DNA from: Vitreoscilla sp.
GTDB lineage: Bacteria > Pseudomonadota > Gammaproteobacteria > Burkholderiales > Burkholderiaceae
Direction: 5' to 3'
DNA: 15,554 nucleotides
Assembly (NCBI GenBank): GCA_014378125.1
Contig: JACMOG010000551.1
Span: forward strand, 1-15,554
Part shown: positions 8,337 to 14,286 of the stretch, piece after piece
Layout of the letters: each line of letters begins with the position of its first letter
Position numbering within the stretch: the first letter of the stretch is position 1
Position numbers and translations under genes: made by a program
Notes under the pieces: model-generated
Database searches by the model: none
Told to the model about the DNA's origin: nothing
Seen by the model: only the letters and a program-made list of their open reading frames with translations

Positions 8337-8352
8337 CCCGGCGGGTGTTTAA
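8324..8352 (-). promoter_or_regulatory. Predicted sigma-70 promoter of the DeoR-family repressor gene
   Basis: On the minus strand TTAAAC (8352-8347) is separated by 17 bases from TATGAT (8329-8324), one mismatch from the -10 consensus. Transcription would begin near 8317, about 24 bases before the ATG. The -10 is embedded in the 8317-8336 inverted repeat. Confidence 0.65.
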
Positions 8353-8396
8353 CGAAACCTTCAAGGGTTTTCGAAAGGCCGACCCTTTCAGACGAA
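8353..8396. promoter_or_regulatory. Upstream phased CGAAA half-sites before the repressor gene
   Basis: CGAAAC at 8353, CGAAAG at 8372 (inside the palindrome TTTCGAAA at 8369-8376) and a weaker CGAA at 8393 continue the series begun by CGAAAG at 8331. The steps are 22, 19 and 21 bases, close to two helical turns, as expected for a repressor array bound on one face of the DNA. The last site is degenerate. Confidence 0.45.
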
Positions 8397-8401
8397 TGCC
8401 C

Positions 8402-9661
8402 TCAGCTGCCCACCTCCAGCGGATAGAGCCGCAGGATCTTCGCCTCGTGGCTCATCACCTCGACGCTGTACGGGATGTCGTAGGGGCCGTGATCCTTGTG
8501 CGCCCACAGGTCGCGCACGCGGTACGTGTTCCAGGGCTGCGACAGGTCGCGGCGCGGATTGACGTTCATCTCGGCCGTGGCCGCGCCGCGATTGAGCAGC
8601 GCCACCACCCAGCTGCCGTCGGCCATCTCCTTGGCCCACGCCTGCAGCTCGCCGTGGGCGCCCTGCTCGCCCACCTTCTCGGCGGCGTGGCCGGCGGCGT
8701 CCTGGTTGACGGCGATGACCTCGGCGTTGGTGAGCGTGGCCAGCGAGTCGGCGTCGAGCGCGCGCACGTCGGCGCCGATCAGCAGCGGCGACTCGAGCAT
8801 CGCCCACAGGCTGAAATGGGTGCGGTACTCCACGTTGCTGGCGCCGGTGCCCACCAGCAGCGGGCTGCGGCCGTTGAGGCCGACGATGAGCATGTCGAAG
8901 TCGTTCCAGTGTCCAGGGCCGGCGTATTTGGCCAGCTTCTCGCCGCGGTCGAGCATGTCCAGCACGTCGAAGTAGTACTTCTCGCGCAGGCCCGGGTAGT
9001 TGAAGTCGTCGGAGATGTCCTGGCCGATGCGCCACTGGTTCACGCCCATGGCGGCGGCCCACTCGGGGATGTCCGACCAGCCGCAATGGCACGCGTGGTA
9101 CACGATGGGCCGCTTCGTGGCGATGAGCGCGCCGGACATGCGGCCTATCACCCGCTGCACCTCGGCCTTGGGCGCGTCCTTGTGCGAGCAGCAGCTGTCG
9201 TACTTCAGGTGGTCGACGCCCCACGCGGCGAACATGGCCGCGTCCTCGGTCTCGTGGCCCTCGCTGCCGGTGTAGCCGGCGCAGGTGCGCGCGCCGGGGC
9301 CCGAGTAGATGCCCAGCTTGAAGCCGTGCGCGTGCGCGTAGTCGGCCAGGTATTTGATGCCGTGCGGAAACTTGGCGGGGTCGGCCTCCAGCGGCTTGTC
9401 CTTGCGCGCGGCCTTGTAGTGCTGCCACCCGTCGTCGAGGTTGACGTACACGTAGCCGGCGTCGCGCAGGCCGTGCGCGGCCATCGCGTCGATGCTCTCG
9501 ATGACCACCTGCTCGTTGATCGCCTCGCCGAACTGGTTCCAGCTGCTCCAGCCCATGGGCGGCGTCTTCGCCAGGCCGTTGCTCACCGGGGCGGCCGACG
9601 CCGCGGCGCCCATGAACGCGAGGAGCGCGGCGAAGACGGCAATGCGGGCGCGATGAGGCAT
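8402..9661 (-). CDS. GH27 alpha-galactosidase, secreted
   Basis: A 419-residue family GH27 enzyme with a Sec signal peptide (about residues 1-23, AxA site ASA). Hallmarks run in order: TPPMGWSSWNQF at 33-44, NLDDGWQ at 74-80, LKYDSC at 152-157 with the nucleophile Asp155, WRIGQDISDD at 210-219 with the likely acid/base Asp215, and GPGHWNDFDML at 248-258. The barrel is followed by a C-terminal beta-sandwich ending near SHEAKILRLYPL. GH27 members release alpha-galactose; alpha-N-acetylgalactosaminidase and beta-L-arabinopyranosidase activities occur in the same family, but the intact DDGW motif fits alpha-galactosidase. The ATG at 9661 follows AGGAG with 9 bases of spacing. It precedes the repressor gene on the same strand by 108 bases but has its own upstream palindrome. 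It would complement the Tat-exported GH36 enzyme. Confidence 0.94.
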   Translation of the reverse strand: MPHRARIAVFAALLAFMGAAASAAPVSNGLAKTPPMGWSSWNQFGEAINEQVVIESIDAMAAHGLRDAGYVYVNLDDGWQHYKAARKDKPLEADPAKFPHGIKYLADYAHAHGFKLGIYSGPGARTCAGYTGSEGHETEDAAMFAAWGVDHLKYDSCCSHKDAPKAEVQRVIGRMSGALIATKRPIVYHACHCGWSDIPEWAAAMGVNQWRIGQDISDDFNYPGLREKYYFDVLDMLDRGEKLAKYAGPGHWNDFDMLIVGLNGRSPLLVGTGASNVEYRTHFSLWAMLESPLLIGADVRALDADSLATLTNAEVIAVNQDAAGHAAEKVGEQGAHGELQAWAKEMADGSWVVALLNRGAATAEMNVNPRRDLSQPWNTYRVRDLWAHKDHGPYDIPYSVEVMSHEAKILRLYPLEVGS

Positions 9662-9675
9662 CGAGGAGTTCTCCT

Positions 9676-9696
9676 GCAGGTTCGGATCGAACCTGC
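9676..9696. promoter_or_regulatory. Perfect palindrome just upstream of the GH27 gene, regulator unknown
   Basis: Arms GCAGGTTCG (9676-9684) and CGAACCTGC (9688-9696) are perfect 9-base inverted repeats around GAT. The site starts 15 bases before the GH27 ATG, next to its Shine-Dalgarno sequence, and overlaps the likely transcription start. It is unlike the CTTTCG-type sites. It could be an operator for another regulator or an RNA hairpin near the ribosome binding site. Confidence 0.55.
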
Positions 9697-9697
9697 G

Positions 9698-9703
9698 ATC
9701 GTA
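9698..9703 (-). promoter_or_regulatory. Possible -10 box of the GH27 gene
   Basis: TACGAT on the minus strand, 36 bases before the ATG; transcription would start near 9691 inside the adjacent palindrome. No convincing -35 box is seen at 17-18 bases, so this is tentative and may need an activator. Confidence 0.3.
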
Positions 9704-9761
9704 GCCCTGGCGACCCGCGCGCCGCCCTATTTCGCTGCGATCCAGTCGGAAGCGGGCGACG

Positions 9762-10343
9762 TCACTTCGCGGCGATGGCCTCGACCTGGATGCGCAGGTC
9801 CACCGCCATGCTGAAGCCGTAGGCCTTGCCCGCGTCCATGCCGAACTGCTCGCGGTCGATCGTGGCGTAGACGTCGGCGCCGCAGGCCTCGCGCTTGTAC
9901 ATCGGGTGCGGGATGCACTTGAACTTGCGGATCTCCAGCGTCACCGGGTTGGTCTTGCCGTGCATCTCCAGCGTGCCCACCGCGCGCGCGGGCACGCCGT
10001 CGGCGAAGCCCTCCAGCGTTCCCTTGAAGATGGCCTTCGGATACTTGTCCGACTCGAACAGCGACTTGGTGCGCGCCTCCTTGTTCAGCGCCTCCAGCCC
10101 GAAGTCGCCGCTCTTCATGTCGACGACGATGACCAGGCTGCCGGTGCCGGCCTCGCGATCCATCGTGATCGACCCCGTGGTCTTGTCGAACTTGCCGCGC
10201 CACGTGGAGATGCCCATGTGGTCGGCCTCGAAGCTGGGGAACGTGTGCGTCGGGTCGACGTCGTAGGTGACCGGCGCGGCGTGGGCGGCGGTGGCGGTGG
10301 CGGCGAACAGGGCGGTGGCGGCGAAACGGGACAGGGGGTTCAT
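9762..10343 (-). CDS. YceI-family periplasmic lipid-binding protein
   Basis: A 193-residue YceI-like protein. Residues 1-22 form a Sec signal peptide ending in AHA. The mature part begins with VTYDVDPTHTFPSFEADHMGIS and continues with WRGKFDKTTGSITMD, SLFESDKYPKAIFKGTLEGF and GTLEMHGKTNPVTLEI, all classic YceI blocks. The family forms a lipocalin-like beta-barrel that binds isoprenoid-type lipids in the periplasm; several members respond to stress or pH. The ATG at 10343 has a GGAG Shine-Dalgarno sequence 5 bases upstream and directly gives a signal peptide; a longer in-frame start at 10418 does not. It is divergent from the SRPBCC gene and seems unrelated to the sugar genes. Confidence 0.93.
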   Translation of the reverse strand: MNPLSRFAATALFAATATAAHAAPVTYDVDPTHTFPSFEADHMGISTWRGKFDKTTGSITMDREAGTGSLVIVVDMKSGDFGLEALNKEARTKSLFESDKYPKAIFKGTLEGFADGVPARAVGTLEMHGKTNPVTLEIRKFKCIPHPMYKREACGADVYATIDREQFGMDAGKAYGFSMAVDLRIQVEAIAAK

Positions 10344-10373
10344 CGGATCTCCGGGGTGGCTGGGGCTGGAATG

Positions 10374-10392
10374 GATGGCAAGCGCTGCCATC
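10374..10392. repeat. Inverted repeat between the divergent yceI-like and SRPBCC genes
   Basis: Arms GATGGCA (10374-10380) and TGCCATC (10386-10392) are perfect 7-base inverted repeats around a 5-base spacer, 30 bases upstream of the yceI-like ATG. It may be an operator shared by the two divergent genes or a leader hairpin. The rest of this 160-base gap shows no convincing promoter hexamers. Confidence 0.35.
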
Positions 10393-10503
10393 TTCCCCGA
10401 CGTTCGAGGGTTCGCCATTTCGACACGCGGCGCGCCATCGTCATCCCGAATTCACGCGGCGCCGAATCCGTGCAGACTGCGGGCACCTCACCGGAAAGAC
10501 ACC

Positions 10504-11046
10504 ATGCTCATCGCCCTGCCGATCATCGTCCTGGCCATTGCGGCCCTGCTCGCCTACGCCGGCACGCGGCCCGACACCTTCCGCATCGAACGCGCCATCC
10601 GCATCGACGCGCCCGTCGTTCAGGTGGCCGAGCAGATCGACGACTTCCACCAGTGGGGCAGCTGGTCGCCGTGGGAGAAGCTCGACCCGACGATGACGCG
10701 CACCTTCAGCGGCACACACGCGGGCGTGGGCGCCGTCTACGACTGGGACAGCAAAGGCAAGGCCGGCGCCGGCCGCATGGAGATCACCGAGATGCGCGCC
10801 GGCGCCGAGCGCAGCGTGATCGCCATCCGGCTCGAGTTCTTCAAGCCCTGGAAGGCCACCAACGCGACCGAGTTCCTGATGACGCCCACCGAGGCCGGCA
10901 CCGACCTGAGCTGGTCGATGAGCGGCCCGAGCCCGTTCATGTCCAAGCTCATGGGCGTGTTCATGGACTTCGACAAGATGGTGGGCAGGGACTTCGAGGC
11001 CGGGTTGGCGGCACTCAAGCGCAACGCCGAGCAGGCGCCGCGCTGA
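10504..11046 (+). CDS. SRPBCC (polyketide cyclase/START-like) family protein with N-terminal membrane anchor
   Basis: A 180-residue protein. Residues 2-19 are a hydrophobic segment (LIALPIIVLAIAALLAYA), followed by an SRPBCC helix-grip domain with RIERAIRIDAP, QIDDFHQWGSWSPWEKLDPTM, MEITEMR and the typical FEAGLAALK end. The domain binds hydrophobic ligands, and this subgroup is widespread in proteobacteria with no firm function. The start at 10504 has GGAAAG 5 bases upstream. It is divergent from the yceI-like gene, whose product also binds hydrophobic ligands, and convergent with the POT transporter gene with a 9-base gap and no visible terminator. Confidence 0.88.
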   Translation: MLIALPIIVLAIAALLAYAGTRPDTFRIERAIRIDAPVVQVAEQIDDFHQWGSWSPWEKLDPTMTRTFSGTHAGVGAVYDWDSKGKAGAGRMEITEMRAGAERSVIAIRLEFFKPWKATNATEFLMTPTEAGTDLSWSMSGPSPFMSKLMGVFMDFDKMVGRDFEAGLAALKRNAEQAPR

Positions 11047-11055
11047 GCGTTCGCG

Positions 11056-12543
11056 TCAGGCCACCGTGGAGATGTCGCGGGCGCGCAGCATCCTGTGCAG
11101 GATCGGCGTGACGAGCAGCAGCAGGACGCCGGCGCCGATGGCGGCCACGTACAGGAACTTGTAGGGCGCGATGCCGGTGCCGTCCATGATCTTGCCGAGC
11201 GTGCCAGCCAGGTAGTTGCCGGCCGCCGACGACAGCATCCAGACACCCATCAGCAGTGCCGCCACGCGCACCGGCGCGGCGCGCGAGGTGAGCGCGAGGC
11301 CCACCGGCGACAGCATCAGCTCGCCCACCGTCTGGATCACGTAGGCGTAGAAGAGCCACATCGGGCTCACCGGACCGGTGGCGTCGGCGAGCACCTTCGC
11401 GTGATCCAGCAGCACGAAGCTGAGGCCAAGCACGATCATGCCCACGCCCAGCTTGGCGGGGTCGGGCAGTTGGAAGCGGGAGCGGTTCATCCACGCCCAC
11501 ATGATGGCGAACAGCGGCCCCAGCACGAGAATGGCGGCGGAGTTGATGCTCTGGAACCAGCCGGCAGGCACCTCGAAGCCCCCCAGCGTGCGCTGCGTCT
11601 GCTGGTCGGCGAACAGGTTCATCGAGCCGCCGGCCTGCTCGAAGCCCATCCAGAAGAAGATGGAGAACAGCGTAAGGACGCAGATGGCGACGATGCGCTT
11701 CCATTCGGTGCCCGTGAGCTTCTCGCCGCCAGCCGTCCTGCCGCCGATGACGCGAGGCAGCGCGATAGCCGTTGCGATCGCGACGGCCGCCAACGCAAGC
11801 TTCACCGCGAGCGTCAACGCGCCGACGATCGGGCCGATGAAAAGCCCCAGGAACACCACCCCGACAGAGCCCAGCGCCCAGGCGAGGACGGTCGGCGCGC
11901 TGCCCCAACCGATGGGCGCCTGGCCCTCGCGCAGGCCAGCACGGCCGATCATGCGCTGGAACGACAGCAGCGTCACGGTGCCGATGGCCATGCCGACGCC
12001 GGCCGATGCGAAGCCGTAGTCCCAGCCCACCTTCTCGCCCAGGGTGCTGCAGACAAACGGCGCCAGCAGCGCGCCCAGGTTGATGCCCATGTAGAAGATG
12101 CTGTAGCCGCCATCGCGGCGCGGGTCGTCGGGGCCGTCGTACAGGTCGCCCACCATCGAGCTCGTGTTGGCCTTGAAGAAGCCGTTGCCCACGATCAGCA
12201 AGCCCAGCGCCACGTGCAGCATCGACGGCACCGCCATCGCGAAGTGGCCCAGCATCATCACGATGGCCCCGATGACCGCCGCGAGGCGCTTGCCCAGCCA
12301 GCGGTCGGCGATCCAGCCACCGATCATCGGCGTGACGTACACGAGGCCGGCGTAGATGCCCAGCAGCTCCTTCGCGTCCTCGTCCTTGTAGCCGAGCGAA
12401 TGAACGAGGTACAGGACCAGGAGGCCGCGCATGCCGTAGAAGCTGAAGCGCTCCCACATCTCGGTGAAGAAGATGACGGCGAGGCCCGCGGGCTGCCAGG
12501 GGCGAGCGGCCGTGGCCGGCGGATTTGCAGCGAGAGTGTTCAA
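11056..12543 (-). CDS. POT-family proton-dependent oligopeptide transporter, TTG start
   Basis: A 495-residue POT/PTR-family (MFS-type) transporter with about 12-14 membrane segments. The first segment has the family motif ExxER (Glu28, Glu31, Arg32 in FFTEMWERFSFYGMRG), needed for proton coupling. Also present are GGWIADRWLGKR, the NGFFKANTSSMVGDLY block, FYMGINLGALLAPF and the late motif QTVGELMLSPVGLAL. The protein imports di- and tripeptides with protons across the inner membrane. The start is TTG at 12543: an in-frame TGA lies six codons upstream, there is no ATG before Met29, and starting at Met29 would remove part of the ExxER motif. It is divergent from the GH39 gene, with 153 bases between them. 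Confidence 0.93.
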   Translation of the reverse strand: MNTLAANPPATAARPWQPAGLAVIFFTEMWERFSFYGMRGLLVLYLVHSLGYKDEDAKELLGIYAGLVYVTPMIGGWIADRWLGKRLAAVIGAIVMMLGHFAMAVPSMLHVALGLLIVGNGFFKANTSSMVGDLYDGPDDPRRDGGYSIFYMGINLGALLAPFVCSTLGEKVGWDYGFASAGVGMAIGTVTLLSFQRMIGRAGLREGQAPIGWGSAPTVLAWALGSVGVVFLGLFIGPIVGALTLAVKLALAAVAIATAIALPRVIGGRTAGGEKLTGTEWKRIVAICVLTLFSIFFWMGFEQAGGSMNLFADQQTQRTLGGFEVPAGWFQSINSAAILVLGPLFAIMWAWMNRSRFQLPDPAKLGVGMIVLGLSFVLLDHAKVLADATGPVSPMWLFYAYVIQTVGELMLSPVGLALTSRAAPVRVAALLMGVWMLSSAAGNYLAGTLGKIMDGTGIAPYKFLYVAAIGAGVLLLLVTPILHRMLRARDISTVA

Positions 12544-12580
12544 GACGAATCCCGAGGATCACGGACGAGGACGTGCAGCG

Positions 12581-12648
12581 AAGCGCCTCGTGGGCGCTTG
12601 CGGCGGACTCGGCGATTGTCGCAAAGACCGCCTCCGCGGGCGCTGCGG
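12581..12648. repeat. Inverted and direct repeats in the POT/GH39 divergent gap
   Basis: Arms AAGCGCC (12581-12587) and GGCGCTT (12593-12599) flank a 5-base spacer. A 20-base block at 12584-12603 is repeated imperfectly at 12629-12648 (both begin CGCCTC, carry GGGCGCT and end GCGG). The region lies in the leader of the POT gene and upstream of the GH39 gene and could hold regulator sites; high GC makes chance likely. No clear promoter hexamers are seen on either strand of this gap. Confidence 0.25.
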
Positions 12649-12696
12649 GGTTGCCCGGGCATGGCACGATGGGTCTCCCACCCAACCCGACGACGC

Positions 12697-14286
12697 ATGC
12701 AACGCCGCACCCTCCTGCGCAAGCTTGGCGAAGGCCTGGCCCTTGCTGTCGGGCACTCGACTTGCCGATCCGCGGGCACCGCCCGCGCCGAAGCCGCGCC
12801 GAAAGCCTCCATGTCCCTGCCCGATTCGACGTACTCCGTCGCGTTGTCCGTCGATCTTTCGGCGCCGTCCACTCCCCTGCGCCACCCCTGGCGCCACTGC
12901 GTGGGCAGTTGCCACGCCCCCACCGCACTGCGTGCCGACTGGCAGCAGCAACTCGCCCGCGCGCACCGCGAGCTGGGCTTTCGCCACGTGCGCTTCCATG
13001 GCCTGCTGTCCGACGACATGGGCACGCTGGTGAACCAGGACAACCAGTTCCTGTTCTCGTTCTTCAACATCGACCGCGTGTTCGACTTCCTGCTGTCCAT
13101 CGGCATGAAGCCGCTGGTGGAGCTGTCGTTCATGCCGGCCACGCTGTCGTCCGACGGCAACAGCGTGTTCCATTACCGCGCCAACGTCACGCCCCCCAAG
13201 CGCATCGAGGATTGGCAACTGCTGATGACGAAACTGGTGGGCCACTGGGTGGAGCGCTATGGCATCGACGAGGTGGCGCAGTGGCCGCTGGAGGTGTGGA
13301 ACGAGCCGAACCTCACCGCCTTCTGGACCGGCGGACAGGCGAAGTATTTCGACCTGTTCAAGGCCACCTGGACATCGATCAAGGCGATCTCGCCGCGCCT
13401 GCAGGTGGGCGGCCCGGCCACGGCGGGCAACGCCTGGCTGGACGACTTCAATGCGTTCTGCGCGGCCAACGCCTGCCCGCCCGACTTCATCAGCACGCAC
13501 TACTACCCGACGGACGCCTTCGGCTCGGTCGACACCGACACCGTGTCGCAGCTCGCCGACGCGTCCATGAGCGTGATGCGCGACCGCGCGCTCGACGCGC
13601 GCAAGGCCGCGGGCGCGAAGCCGCTGTACTACACCGAGTGGAACATCACGTCGAATCCGCGCGACCCGACGCACGACGGGCCGTTCTGCGCGGCGCTGGC
13701 CACGCACTTCCTGCTCAGTGTCGATGACCTGGTGGACGCCTACAGCTGGTGGGTGTTCTCGGACATCTTCGAGGAGAACTACTTCCCCAGCGTTCCATAC
13801 CACGGCGGCTTCGGCCTGCTCAACCTGTACGGCATCCCCAAGCCCGTGTACCGCGGCTTCCAGATGCTCGACCAACTGGGCACGCGGCGCTGGCTCGTGC
13901 CCGAGTCGCATCCCACCGTGCGCATGCACGTGGGCGCGCCGGACGACGACGCCGCCACCACGGTGCTGCTGGTCAACGTGGCGATGCCGCGCCACCCCAT
14001 CGCCACCGAGATCGTCGACGTGCGCATCGCCGGCCTGAACGGCCGCAAGCCGCGCGCCGCGCTGCTCGCGCGCATCGACGACACGCACGCCAACCCGCAG
14101 GCCGAGTGGCTGCGCCTGGGCAGCCCCGAGTACCCGCATCCGGCCCAGGTGGACGCGCTGGAGCTGGCGTCCACCGTCACGCCCGAGCGCATCGCGGTGC
14201 AGGCCGATGGCGACGGCGCGCGCTTCGCCCTGCCCTTGCCGCCCAACGCGATGGCGCTGGTGCGCATCGAGTGGGAGCCCGTATGA
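12697..14286 (+). CDS. GH39-like glycoside hydrolase with Tat-like leader
   Basis: A 529-residue glycosidase resembling GH39 (beta-xylosidase/iduronidase-type, clan GH-A). The N-terminus MQRRTLLRKLGEGLALAVG resembles a twin-arginine leader, with a possible cleavage site near residue 33. The TIM barrel shows FRHVRFHGLLSDDM at 95-108, LEVWNEPN at 198-205 with acid/base Glu203, and YYTEWN at 311-316 with nucleophile Glu314; WWVFSDIFEE and the GGFGLLNLYGIPKPVYRGF block follow, then a C-terminal beta-sandwich. GH39 includes beta-xylosidases, beta-glucosidases and others, so the substrate is open; the overlapped GH144-like gene hints at a beta-glucan. The start is uncertain: ATG at 12661 and 12811 are in frame and none has a good Shine-Dalgarno sequence; 12697 was chosen for the leader. 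Confidence 0.87.
   Translation: MQRRTLLRKLGEGLALAVGHSTCRSAGTARAEAAPKASMSLPDSTYSVALSVDLSAPSTPLRHPWRHCVGSCHAPTALRADWQQQLARAHRELGFRHVRFHGLLSDDMGTLVNQDNQFLFSFFNIDRVFDFLLSIGMKPLVELSFMPATLSSDGNSVFHYRANVTPPKRIEDWQLLMTKLVGHWVERYGIDEVAQWPLEVWNEPNLTAFWTGGQAKYFDLFKATWTSIKAISPRLQVGGPATAGNAWLDDFNAFCAANACPPDFISTHYYPTDAFGSVDTDTVSQLADASMSVMRDRALDARKAAGAKPLYYTEWNITSNPRDPTHDGPFCAALATHFLLSVDDLVDAYSWWVFSDIFEENYFPSVPYHGGFGLLNLYGIPKPVYRGFQMLDQLGTRRWLVPESHPTVRMHVGAPDDDAATTVLLVNVAMPRHPIATEIVDVRIAGLNGRKPRAALLARIDDTHANPQAEWLRLGSPEYPHPAQVDALELASTVTPERIAVQADGDGARFALPLPPNAMALVRIEWEPV

Noticed and set aside
9727..9761. A possible DeoR-type half-site or small gene between the yceI-like and GH27 genes
   Set aside because: Only a partial TTTCGC match without a partner is present, and the alternative frame here is a shadow of the yceI-like gene.
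6623..9814. A 1063-codon plus-strand open frame crossing the receptor, repressor and GH27 genes
   Set aside because: It runs through the AT-richer regulatory gaps and three well-supported genes on the other strand; its translation has no domain signal.
11095..12660. Long upstream extension of the GH39 frame on the plus strand
   Set aside because: The extension lies antisense to the POT transporter and is low-complexity; the GH39 homology starts only after the leader at 12697.
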